In this document: positions 37,670-45,370 of the stretch, piece by piece
Layout: each line of letters starts with the position of its first letter
Position numbering within the stretch: position 1 is the first letter of the stretch
Origin: Siderastrea radians
Lineage: Eukaryota > Cnidaria > Anthozoa > Scleractinia > Rhizangiidae
Assembly: GCA_964017195.1 (NCBI GenBank)
Contig: OZ024890.1
Span: 46,688,593-46,752,592 of the forward strand
Reading direction: 5' to 3'
Length of the DNA: 64,000 bases
The notes under the pieces: model-generated
Told to the model about the DNA's origin: nothing
Seen by the model: only the letters and a program-made list of their open reading frames with translations
Databases searched by the model: none
Position numbers and translations under genes: made by a program

Positions 37670-40600
37670 TTAGGAAAGAAGCCCCCCGTATCCATAGGGA
37701 TAGGTAAGGAAGGTTTGCGGATCGACGACTCTCTTGTCATACACCAACTGGTACCGTTTGTAATCCGGAAAGGTGTACAGTTCATAGGTTTTGGGATCCC
37801 GGACAATCTGGTGGGTTTTGACGATTTGGGTTTGACGTGGTTCCTTTTGAGGCTTTTGGATTTCGTCGAGGACGTTCTGTCGCATGACGTTATAGTTCAA
37901 CTGGCTCTTGCCTTCGCTGTTGAGGCGGAAACCCCGCACCTTGCATTCAACGTGACCAAGTTTGGTTTGGTAGCCATAGTTCTTGGGACCCGCCGACACG
38001 AATTCCACAATGTAGTCATCGTTGCCCAATTCGCTCGTGAAGTCGCCAAGGTAATCGCCCAAGGTGGGGTTAGGTTGCCCCTCGTCTTGCAGGAAGATGA
38101 TGGAGTCCGTGTCGTAGTATAACACTCTTTCCCCCAGCTTCTCCAGCGCTGTATACAAGCGTAGGCGAGCCCAACAGGTGGTGAAACAGGCCACGAAGAT
38201 GTTCAGGTTGGGTGACACGGGGATGTCTTCGTCCTGGTACTGATAATGGACCTCCACCATGTCATCATTGATGACGGAGACGTGTCGTACGTCCAAAGTG
38301 CTGGTATCCAAGAAACGATGGAAGGCTTGAGGGTTATGAAACGTTTGGACTTGGGTTTTGTTGAGGCGTTGACCAAACTTGCCCCACATGGAATTGAGCA
38401 TCATTTTGGCCAGGGTGCGGAGCCCTTTATTCACTGCGATTTTGTCGTACTCCAACTGGATGCCTTCCTGCTCGAAGTAGTTTTTGATGTACTCCTGTTT
38501 TTGGTCTTCGGTGTCCACTCCGGCGGGCCACCCACTCGCCTCTTGTTTGATTTTCAACCAGGTGTTGACGTAATCTTCGAAGAGCCCCTCACAGGTTTCG
38601 TCAAAATGCCAGACCTCGTAAATGTACTGGACTTGGTACCCGAGCTCGACGGCTTTGGCCAATTCCGGGCTGCACCATGTCCCGGTCAGGGCGCGTTGGT
38701 CGTCGGTGTGATGGCATTTGGCAGTTCTGTCTAGAAGGGGTTTGGCCATTTCTTCTTTGACACAACTAGCGCACAGGGGAAACAGGAGTTTGTCGTCATG
38801 GCGGTAAGGCAGGACAGGATGATACAGTTCACGTGGAGGCAGGATTTGACATTGGATGAGCCCAAAGTACTGGCGGATGTCGGTGTGACCCGGGGTGGAG
38901 ATGAAGGTCGGATGCCCTTTAGGGTAGAGACAGGTTTTGTTGACCCATGGGTACAACGAGGTGACATCGATGTAATGGATCTTTTGAGTGGGGGTGACAT
39001 GATGGTACAACTTGACGGCATTGGTACGCCCTCCACAGAAGGCGTCGCGGGGATTCAAGGGGTCTGTGAATTGAAGCTGGTCCACAAATGTACGGATATC
39101 CGAGGAGGTGATTTTGAGACGGGCCCATTCACATTCCCACTTTTGAACGACCGTGTACCCGAGCTCTTTGAGCCGTTGGATCTTTTGTTGGGTGGTCTCG
39201 TAGACATCTTGCAGGGTCCGATCAAAGTGGCGGACATGGGGTTCGTGGCGGTTTGGATAACATGTTGGGCATCCATGGGTGAAACACCCTTGAAATTCGT
39301 ACACGGTCCGGGTGTCGTGGCAGTATCCGTCGATGAAGCCAATGGTCGGGATGCGAACTTCGCCGGCATTGCCGACATGCTGAATGTTATTTTCTTGTGC
39401 ACACCAGGTGAGCCATTCGATGGCGACTCGGGATTGGTTGATGGAGTTGCGCCAACCACGGACGGGTTCACTGGCGATGCTGTTAGGGATCATCCGGTTC
39501 ATGCGTAAATCCCGGTTGCAGGCAGAAGCAATGGTGATATGCTCAAACGGGTTGAAGCCCGTCAGGGTTTCAAACAAGCGTTTGAATGTCAGACAACCTT
39601 GTTTCAAGAGGCGTACATCGGATTGGCAGTAAGCCAACAATTCGTGTTGAAAGTCAAATACTTTGTCGCGTTGCTGTTGATACCACGTTTCCAACGCTTG
39701 CCTGCCTTCGGGAGACAGGGTTTCAGGCATGTAGTAATCGAGGGCCGGGACGGGTCCCACGTACGTTTGGTGGTCGGGGTGATTGAACTTGTGTGGGAAG
39801 TACCCTTTGCGGAGTTCGGTCAAGCCAAAGGTTTTGGGAAAGGCAGACAAAGGCATCTGGAAAAAACTCATCGAATCGATGAAGCGGATACGGTCATGTT
39901 GGACTTCCAAGAGTTTACACCCGTTCTGGAGCTGCTCGACGATTCGGTTGTCGCCATAGTATTGATGAATGACAAAGTAGCCGTCATAGCCCTGGAAATT
40001 ATGAGCCAGGACATTGACTTGGCGGGTATCGTGGAGGGTCAAGGTATCTAACCATTCCAGGAAATCTCGGACGCAATGCTCGCCGGGGAAACACACGGGT
40101 TGGTCGTCGTCGTCTTCGGTTTCGGCCACGACGAGATTGGCGATGTGTTTTTCCTGGGGTTGCATGGCTTCAATATCAAAAAATACATGCAAAGGAGGCT
40201 GGTCCTCCGGGGCGGTGTTTGTGGCCCTCTTTCTTTTCTTCTTGTTGGCTTGAGGTTTGGGGGCTGTTTGAATAAAACAACGATGCGTTTCGCCGTCCAC
40301 GTACTCGTGGCAGGAGGGACAATCCAGGTACCCGCATTGATGCTTTTCAATCTGGTCTAATCCGACGTTCTGTTTACGACAGGCTGGACAGCGACGACGT
40401 TGAGAACAGATGGTGGCCTGGGGGTTGCTGGCGGGTTTGCCGGTCGAATCCTTGACGAGATGCATTTGGAAACAGGTGTCTCCAAAAAAGTCCCGATGAC
40501 ATTGTTGGCACCGTCGGGTGGCTTTCTGGCCCCGGGGATAGGCTGCCTGGAAATCAGGGCACTCTTTTTGACGACAGGCCCCGCATTGCTTTTTCTTGTG

Positions 40601-41782
40601 GCATCGATGATGTCCCTCGGTGTTGTAGGGTTTCCAACAATGGGCACAGACGTAGCTGGACCCGAAAAATCCAGGCAACTTGGTGATGACATCGTAATGG
40701 CCTTGGTGATGCAACAGGATCAATTGTTTGTCTTGAAGGGCTCCAAAGGTCGTGATGTGAAAAGATCGATGGGCATCCACCAACAGGATCTGGTAACCGG
40801 CCAGAGACGGGGTTTGACTAAAAGCCGTCAAGGCGTCGTAGCTGCATGGCCCGAGGGGCACGTTGGCTTCCCGATGCAGGTCCCAAGCGAGGGTTCGCTG
40901 GAGGGATGCTCCCTGGCGAATGCTTTTGAGTTTCGGGTGCTGGTCCACGCGAGCTTTGGCGACGACGAGGGCTCGAGCACAACAGAGTTCATCTCTATTG
41001 TTAATTCGGATGATCGATTTGGAGTTCCTGGTTAACATGTCCATGGTAGGATGGCCAGGTTTGCCACGACGGGGTTTGCCGCTACCTTGAGGCGCATGAT
41101 GAACTTGCGTAATGGACAATTGAAACGAATCGTCCATTTCAAATTGTTCGTTGCTGTTCAAGGCTTGAGCCAAGCGATCGAAGAGGGCTGCCACACGGTC
41201 TCCGCCTTCACGCCATTCCCCCGCGCGTAATCCCCACCCCTGAAAATTGTTATGGAGCCGATTGGATCCGATGGTAAAGTAAAGGCGATCTTGATCGTGG
41301 AGTCCCGGCGTGGTGGTTAACACTTGATTCACTGCTCGACGTAACCCCTCTTGGAGAGCTTCCGTGATGTTTTGATCTGGAATCAAGTTGCCCCTTTGAC
41401 GTAACCGGGTATTGAAATGACGTTCACGCACCCCCATTCGACGACTCGTCCGATCGACAAAGGGTTGGAGATCAAAGTCAAAAGTCCCGATCGAGGTATC
41501 CAACCCTCCTGCTCCACGTTGTGGCGTTCCGATCGAGGTATCTCCGGCTCCACTTTGTTGAAGGAGCCGTGTTTGAAAGGCATGTTGTCGTTCCAAATGA
41601 TCTAGGAGGTCATTGTACAAGTGATCATCTTCCTCGTTGTCTCCCATCTCCTCGGGACATAACAGATTTGTGTCTTCTTTTTCCGAGTCTGAAGTCTCGA
41701 GACCTAGCATGGCTAAAACCTCATGGTGGGCGAGGCCGCTGGGCCCCGCGCCGGCTTCTTCTTCTTCTGGCTGAGAGGTCAT
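37670..41782 (-). CDS. polB: protein-primed family B DNA polymerase (pPolB)
   Basis: 1370 aa, the replicase of the element; it copies linear DNA using a terminal-protein primer. An acidic N-terminus carries LLCPE at 40-44. Cys/His clusters at about 380-505 form several zinc knuckles. The 3'-5' exonuclease motifs are FDIE (535-538), HNFQGYDGYF (594-603) and YCQSDVR (718-724). Polymerase motifs are DVTSLYP (939-945), NSMWGKFG (1130-1137) and YYDTDS (1222-1227), all with their catalytic acidic residues. Between the two lies a FQGCFTHGCPTCYPNR segment (831-846) seen in Polinton polymerases. The start is the first ATG, 33 nt downstream of a TATA box (41815-41826). The frame is uninterrupted. Length is ordinary for Polinton pPolB with an N-terminal extension. 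Confidence 0.96.
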   Translation of the reverse strand: MTSQPEEEEAGAGPSGLAHHEVLAMLGLETSDSEKEDTNLLCPEEMGDNEEDDHLYNDLLDHLERQHAFQTRLLQQSGAGDTSIGTPQRGAGGLDTSIGTFDFDLQPFVDRTSRRMGVRERHFNTRLRQRGNLIPDQNITEALQEGLRRAVNQVLTTTPGLHDQDRLYFTIGSNRLHNNFQGWGLRAGEWREGGDRVAALFDRLAQALNSNEQFEMDDSFQLSITQVHHAPQGSGKPRRGKPGHPTMDMLTRNSKSIIRINNRDELCCARALVVAKARVDQHPKLKSIRQGASLQRTLAWDLHREANVPLGPCSYDALTAFSQTPSLAGYQILLVDAHRSFHITTFGALQDKQLILLHHQGHYDVITKLPGFFGSSYVCAHCWKPYNTEGHHRCHKKKQCGACRQKECPDFQAAYPRGQKATRRCQQCHRDFFGDTCFQMHLVKDSTGKPASNPQATICSQRRRCPACRKQNVGLDQIEKHQCGYLDCPSCHEYVDGETHRCFIQTAPKPQANKKKRKRATNTAPEDQPPLHVFFDIEAMQPQEKHIANLVVAETEDDDDQPVCFPGEHCVRDFLEWLDTLTLHDTRQVNVLAHNFQGYDGYFVIHQYYGDNRIVEQLQNGCKLLEVQHDRIRFIDSMSFFQMPLSAFPKTFGLTELRKGYFPHKFNHPDHQTYVGPVPALDYYMPETLSPEGRQALETWYQQQRDKVFDFQHELLAYCQSDVRLLKQGCLTFKRLFETLTGFNPFEHITIASACNRDLRMNRMIPNSIASEPVRGWRNSINQSRVAIEWLTWCAQENNIQHVGNAGEVRIPTIGFIDGYCHDTRTVYEFQGCFTHGCPTCYPNRHEPHVRHFDRTLQDVYETTQQKIQRLKELGYTVVQKWECEWARLKITSSDIRTFVDQLQFTDPLNPRDAFCGGRTNAVKLYHHVTPTQKIHYIDVTSLYPWVNKTCLYPKGHPTFISTPGHTDIRQYFGLIQCQILPPRELYHPVLPYRHDDKLLFPLCASCVKEEMAKPLLDRTAKCHHTDDQRALTGTWCSPELAKAVELGYQVQYIYEVWHFDETCEGLFEDYVNTWLKIKQEASGWPAGVDTEDQKQEYIKNYFEQEGIQLEYDKIAVNKGLRTLAKMMLNSMWGKFGQRLNKTQVQTFHNPQAFHRFLDTSTLDVRHVSVINDDMVEVHYQYQDEDIPVSPNLNIFVACFTTCWARLRLYTALEKLGERVLYYDTDSIIFLQDEGQPNPTLGDYLGDFTSELGNDDYIVEFVSAGPKNYGYQTKLGHVECKVRGFRLNSEGKSQLNYNVMRQNVLDEIQKPQKEPRQTQIVKTHQIVRDPKTYELYTFPDYKRYQLVYDKRVVDPQTFLTYPYGYGGLLS

Positions 41783-42006
41783 GATCAGATGACTCAGCTG
41801 GAGCTCGGTCTTCAGGTTTTATAGAGAAAAAAAGGGTCACGTGGAAGGGAATAGGCCAATGAGACGGAGACCCCCATGATGCTTTGGGAGGGGGACTGGG
41901 GTGGGGGGACCCCCCTCCCCCCTCCCTAGTTTGGACCCATGAGGCTTTGCAGGGAAGGACCCAGAGACTATAAAACAGATCGAACCTCCGGCTGAGTCAT
42001 CTCAAA
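41783..42006. promoter_or_regulatory. divergent promoter of polB and the 42.0-kb ORF
   Basis: Two TATA boxes face apart: CTCTATAAAACC for polB (41815-41826, minus) and GACTATAAAACAG (41967-41979, plus). Between them are CACGTG, an inverse CCAAT word and a G/C-rich palindromic block. Both leaders carry GCTGAGTCATCT just before the expected start. The layout is duplicated at 55600-55750. Confidence 0.75.
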
Positions 42007-42384
42007 TTGGTCTCTCGTCAAGATGCCTTACTCATCGAGTTTGAAAAGATCGAGGCGGATCTCGAGGTCGAAGCGATTTTAAAGAACACCAAGACGGACT
42101 TTGGCCTGGACGACGAGTTGACTGCCTTTGGGGAACAGTTGAAAGAAAGAGAACGGCAGAAAGAGGCAGCCCAGGCGGCACGCGAGGCCCAAGTCAAAGA
42201 ACACTGGTCCCCCGGGTGTTACCCGCAACTCAATACAGCGTGGTTCATTGAAGGATTGGACTATTGTTGCCCGTATTGGCGCTTTGAATTTAAGAGACCC
42301 TTAACACCGCCGCCTGTACCGCCATCCTCCCCGGAACCATGCCGGACATCCCAGACCAAGAGGAGGAAAGTTGGACCGTCCTAA
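42007..42384 (+). CDS. small acidic/charged protein, ORF without an ATG
   Basis: 125 codons open from a TTG, no internal Met. The N-terminus (SRQDALLIEFEKIEADLEVE) matches that of the truncated relative at 55599 (SCQDDLLQEFEEFEADL). There the start is ATG, and the aligned codon here is TTG. The middle is a charged helix (LKERERQKEAAQAAREAQ). The C-terminus has a CCPYW segment, a Pro-rich stretch and a basic tail (KRRK) that could be a nuclear signal. It follows a TATA promoter at about 30 bp. The first ATG of the transcript, at 42023, is out of frame and opens only 19 codons. Either it uses a non-AUG start or it is newly inactivated. Function unknown; early regulatory role is a guess. Confidence 0.55.
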   Translation: MVSRQDALLIEFEKIEADLEVEAILKNTKTDFGLDDELTAFGEQLKERERQKEAAQAAREAQVKEHWSPGCYPQLNTAWFIEGLDYCCPYWRFEFKRPLTPPPVPPSSPEPCRTSQTKRRKVGPS

Positions 42385-42596
42385 ATTTGGATTCGGGGGA
42401 CATCCTGTCCGTGGAACTCCCTTTGTGGGAACAGGAGGCGTTGTTGGCGGATGAGGTGATGGCTTGGTTGAACGAGCTGATAGCCACCCTGGAGGACCCT
42501 TTAGAAAGGAGTGTGGATCTCCAAGACTTGTGGGAGGACATGTCTACCGAGGAATACGAACAATTGCTCGACACCCTCATGAATGAGGATGTTTAA
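42339..42596 (+). CDS. acidic 85-aa protein overlapping the 42.0-kb ORF
   Basis: Starts at ATG 42339, 46 nt before the end of the previous ORF, in another frame. Strongly acidic (MPDIPDQEEESWTVLNLDSG at the start, LWEDMSTEEYEQLLDTLMNE near the end), with Leu-rich amphipathic segments such as ADEVMAWLNELIATLEDPL. It could be a transactivation-like or protein-binding domain. It may be translated by reinitiation, or joined to the first ORF by frameshift or splicing. No known family recognised. Confidence 0.6.
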   Translation: MPDIPDQEEESWTVLNLDSGDILSVELPLWEQEALLADEVMAWLNELIATLEDPLERSVDLQDLWEDMSTEEYEQLLDTLMNEDV

Positions 42597-42630
42597 AAAA
42601 AGAAGAGACGGCTTTGACATTTTGTATTGA

Positions 42631-42636
42631 TTTATT
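42631..42636 (-). terminator. poly(A) signal for the leftward late gene block
   Basis: AATAAA on the minus strand about 80 nt past the stop of the PLA2 gene, the last of the run of overlapping leftward genes. Confidence 0.6.
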
Positions 42637-42717
42637 TTTTCTATGAAAAAAAAAACACATGTGGATCATTTGTCTACATCACAACTGTAGAAACATGGTA
42701 CGGTTTCCCATTAAAAG

Positions 42718-43074
42718 TTACAATTTTAAACGTTTCTTGGCTTGCATGATTTTCTTGACCACCCGTTCCGTCTTGGTTTTCTTGCCGGGTAACCGATCAA
42801 TGGCTTGGATCATCTTGGTATCGGCTTTCCATTTATCTTGCAAATTCTTGGCACGGCTGTAATCAATGTCGTGTTGTTTCGCAATCTGGTCCAAGCGATT
42901 GATCCCGGGATCCCCACGTTTCAGACGTTTGGCCAAATGCGTGCCAGGACCCATGTACTGATACCCGGGCCAATGAAATTCTTTGCCGGTTTTAGCAATC
43001 CATTTTTGGACATCCACTGCCCCTCCTCGTTGGGTGCGTTTCCGTTTGATACCCCTTCTCCTCTTGGTGGGCAT
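42718..43074 (-). CDS. phospholipase A2-domain virion protein (parvovirus VP1-like)
   Basis: 118 aa. A basic N-terminus with TQRGGA (14-19) is followed by the PLA2 core: Ca-binding loop YMGPGT (40-45) and catalytic AKQHDIDY (65-72) with the His69-Asp70 pair. A basic C-terminal tail follows. In parvoviruses and adintoviruses such a domain is thought to breach the endosomal membrane during entry. Here it is a free-standing small protein at the end of the leftward late gene block, 2 nt from the stop of the 295-aa gene. The QRGG suggests maturation by the element's own protease. Confidence 0.85.
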   Translation of the reverse strand: MPTKRRRGIKRKRTQRGGAVDVQKWIAKTGKEFHWPGYQYMGPGTHLAKRLKRGDPGINRLDQIAKQHDIDYSRAKNLQDKWKADTKMIQAIDRLPGKKTKTERVVKKIMQAKKRLKL

Positions 43075-43076
43075 GT

Positions 43077-43964
43077 TTAGTCACTGTCGTAATCCAACCG
43101 ACGTCGTAACTTTTTGCCTTGGTACCAATCTTCCCACCCGGGTAAGGGTTTCAATCGTTCCACTTCTCGGGCAGGTCCTTTGCCTTTGCCTTTGCCTTTG
43201 CCTTTCGTGAAACCACTTTCGGCTAAATGCTTTTCCCAAGTCTTGCGACGTTCTCGCACGGCTTCTAAACGCGATTGTAGATCCCCTCGACTAGTGGATG
43301 GACTCCCTTTCTTGACAATGGGAATCTTACTAGTGGTGGCTGCTCCTTTGCCTTTCTTGGTTGCAGGGGTAATGGTAGGTTTGGGAGTCGACGGACTTCC
43401 TTTTATCATGCGCTTCAACCATTGTTCCACGGGTCCTGTCACCAAATCCCCGGCTTCTTCTTCTTCTTCGCCTGGCGGGGCCCCCGGTGCACCAACTCCC
43501 ACGCCTCCGGGAAATTGACGAATGCGTTTGGTTAACTTGATTAATTCTTGACTCAACGGTTTGGTTTGAGCATTGACCACGGCGGGGGGTAATTCGGGAT
43601 TGGCTAACAACACATGTTTTTTAGCGGCCAGCGTCGCGGCTTTGTTCAACAAGGCATTTTCGGTGAGTTCTCCTTTGTAATATTGAATGAGTTGATTCAA
43701 GTCCTTCTGGGGAATCATAGACCTCGTCATAGACCTCGTCCATAGGGGTTGATTACAGTGGGGGCAAAGTTCCCCGTCTTCTATCTCACGACAGCTCTCA
43801 CAAAGGCGGGACCTCAACATATGTTGGTACTCTCGATACAACAGGTGATATTTATGCTTCCAATAATAACAGTCCTCTTTCCACTGGTCGGTGGTCCGAT
43901 TGGCCTCTTGTAACAGGGTGATCCATGTGGCCAGGGTTAACGGGTCGGTCGAGCACATTGACAT
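43077..43964 (-). CDS. uncharacterised 295-aa Polinton protein with zinc-ribbon-like motif
   Basis: The start is taken at ATG 43964 (MSMCSTDPLT); longer frames would need a GTG. It overlaps the upstream 108-aa gene by 28 nt. An N-terminal helical part (WITLLQEANRTTDQWKEDCY) is followed by CESC-x8-CPHC at about 66-82, which looks like a zinc ribbon. The middle has a poly-Glu stretch. The C-terminal half is Lys/Ser/Gly-rich with a KGKGKGKGKG run encoded by a CCTTTG hexamer repeat (43181-43204). Basic and disordered, so DNA or core binding is plausible. No family recognised. Confidence 0.7.
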   Translation of the reverse strand: MSMCSTDPLTLATWITLLQEANRTTDQWKEDCYYWKHKYHLLYREYQHMLRSRLCESCREIEDGELCPHCNQPLWTRSMTRSMIPQKDLNQLIQYYKGELTENALLNKAATLAAKKHVLLANPELPPAVVNAQTKPLSQELIKLTKRIRQFPGGVGVGAPGAPPGEEEEEAGDLVTGPVEQWLKRMIKGSPSTPKPTITPATKKGKGAATTSKIPIVKKGSPSTSRGDLQSRLEAVRERRKTWEKHLAESGFTKGKGKGKGKGPAREVERLKPLPGWEDWYQGKKLRRRLDYDSD

Positions 43965-44263
43965 AACACCTCGTGAAGTCCTTGAAACAAGCCGCGTCCT
44001 TTTTGTTGGACTAACCACTGACGACGTTTTTTGACGGAATGTCGACGACGTCCCAAATCGCGTAGCACCTTTTTATAGGGTTGAAGTTTAGCCAGCATGG
44101 GGGGTGTGACGGGAATCTTGTTTTTTAAGAAGTTCAAAACCAATTCACTCACAGCATTGATTTGATCGGCATTGGCATGTTGTAACAACTCTTGACGTTT
44201 GGAACCATTGGCTTCTTGTAACATGGACCGTAAAAACGGTAATTGACGTCGAAGACGTTGCAT
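43937..44263 (-). CDS. small basic Polinton protein, 108 aa, putative core protein
   Basis: Two Leu-rich helical segments, the second being ELVLNFLKNKIPVTPPMLAK, followed by a conserved basic block (LQPYKKVLRDLGRRRHSVKK) and LVQQKGRG. I remember very similar small proteins in cnidarian and other animal Polintons, with the same helix, IPVTP and RRHSVKKRR order. QKGRG resembles an adenain-type cleavage site. It starts 3 nt after the stop of the upstream 57-aa gene and overlaps the next by 28 nt. Function unknown; DNA condensation is likely. Confidence 0.75.
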   Translation of the reverse strand: MQRLRRQLPFLRSMLQEANGSKRQELLQHANADQINAVSELVLNFLKNKIPVTPPMLAKLQPYKKVLRDLGRRRHSVKKRRQWLVQQKGRGLFQGLHEVLCQCARPTR

Positions 44264-44266
44264 CTT

Positions 44267-44440
44267 TTATCGATGACGACGACGATAGCGTTGATTGGCT
44301 TTTTGGATCGTGCGTTTTATACGTTTATCCGTTTCCAAGGCCACGGCTTTCCCCAATCCGGCCATGGCAGGGACCAATAGATTTAAAAAACCGCCTCGTT
44401 GACGACGGCGTCGTCGTCGTAATCTTCTTCTCCTCACCAT
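44267..44440 (-). CDS. 57-aa Arg-rich protein, pX/mu-like core peptide
   Basis: Below the usual ORF cutoff, but it sits exactly between two genes (stop 3 nt before the next ATG). It reads MVRRRRLRRRRRRQRGGFLN, then a hydrophobic helix (LLVPAMAGLGKAVALE) and a basic tail. An Arg-rich head, an RQRGG-F protease site and a hydrophobic C-terminal segment is the plan of adenovirus core peptide precursors. A similar gene is at 49674-49865. Confidence 0.75.
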   Translation of the reverse strand: MVRRRRLRRRRRRQRGGFLNLLVPAMAGLGKAVALETDKRIKRTIQKANQRYRRRHR

Positions 44441-44763
44441 GAACGGTTCGTCAATAGACGTTGAAGGGCTTTGTTTTGTTTGATCACGTCTCGCGTCTCT
44501 TTATAGCCTTGACGGGTATTGCGTTTGAAATCGGACCACCAACCCCCACCTCGTTGTCGTCGGTAATGTTGTACATTATCGGTAATGCCTTTTAAGGCTT
44601 GCCCACCTAATTTGCCTAAAGCAAGTCCAAACCCAGGCGCGGGGCCTGAGAGAAACATACTCATGCCATGGGCAATTTTATCCACCAAACGGGGTTTGCG
44701 ACGCATTAAAGCTCCTCCTCGTTGTTTCCTTTTTCTGCGTCGTCGTCGTCGTCGGACGGCCAT
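44434..44763 (-). CDS. 109-aa basic core protein with two QRGG sites
   Basis: Arg/Lys-rich start with KQRGGA, a Gly/Leu-rich centre (FGLALGKLGGQALKGI), a second RQRGGGWW, then a charged helix. Starts at ATG 44763, inside the end of the upstream membrane-protein gene (58-nt overlap), and ends 7 nt into the next gene. Likely a virion core component processed by the element protease. Confidence 0.75.
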   Translation of the reverse strand: MAVRRRRRRRKRKQRGGALMRRKPRLVDKIAHGMSMFLSGPAPGFGLALGKLGGQALKGITDNVQHYRRQRGGGWWSDFKRNTRQGYKETRDVIKQNKALQRLLTNRSW

Positions 44764-45368
44764 GGTTCTAAGAGTGTAGGACTGGGAGGGAGCGGCTTTT
44801 TATGGATCCAGTAGTCTTTGGGTTTCAAGGGACGAGGACATCCGTCTACATAGCATAGGGCTTCCAAGGGTTGGTACACAAAATGACGATGGTAATCTTG
44901 GAGACATCGTTTGGGTAACGGAGGGGTGAAATCCACAATCGTGTCATCCAAGGTTTGCATCTTGATTAAAAATCCTTCCAGGTCCTCCAAGGGGACACCT
45001 CTCACATAGGTTTTCAATTCGGTCAAGGCTTTGGCATAGGTGGTAAACGCAAACCGACTCATGGTCACTTTAAATCGATATTGTTTAAAATCATTCCATC
45101 CTTTGACGACCGTCCCCACCGCCGCCAAACAGGCTACCAACATGCTGTTGTCCAATAGCGGGCCAGCAATCATGCCTGCAGCCATCAGGAGTAATGCCAT
45201 CCCATTGAACAAGGCATTGATACACTTGTAATGATTCAACATTTTTCGATAACACCACCATTGTTGATGGTAAAAGGCATACAAGGAATCCATCCGTTGT
45301 AATAATTCCGGCGGGAAGGGGATGCCAGGACGTCGAGATCCATTCAATAACGACACGACGGTTTTCAT
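44706..45368 (-). CDS. two-TM membrane protein, SLATT-like
   Basis: 220 aa from ATG 45368, which lies 2 nt past the stop of the Gly-rich gene. N-terminal helices (ELLQRMDSLYAFYHQQWWCY) lead into two adjacent hydrophobic segments (INALFNGMALLLMAAGMIAG and MLVACLAAVGTVV), then an amphipathic helix (FKQYRFKVTMSRFAFTTYAK) and an acidic tail. Helix, TM pair, then a helix with a YxxA...L pattern is the layout of SLATT domains. Those domains are predicted pore-forming effectors that pair with nucleotide-sensing SLOG or SMODS proteins in bacteria. The assignment rests on topology and remembered profile, not on a search. It could instead be an unrelated virion or host-membrane protein. Confidence 0.6.
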   Translation of the reverse strand: MKTVVSLLNGSRRPGIPFPPELLQRMDSLYAFYHQQWWCYRKMLNHYKCINALFNGMALLLMAAGMIAGPLLDNSMLVACLAAVGTVVKGWNDFKQYRFKVTMSRFAFTTYAKALTELKTYVRGVPLEDLEGFLIKMQTLDDTIVDFTPPLPKRCLQDYHRHFVYQPLEALCYVDGCPRPLKPKDYWIHKKPLPPSPTLLEPWPSDDDDDAEKGNNEEEL

Positions 45369-45370
45369 CC

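Noticed and set aside
38798..41035. Several 100-236-codon plus-strand frames
   Set aside because: All lie antisense to polB and follow from its codon bias. No promoter, no recognisable domain.
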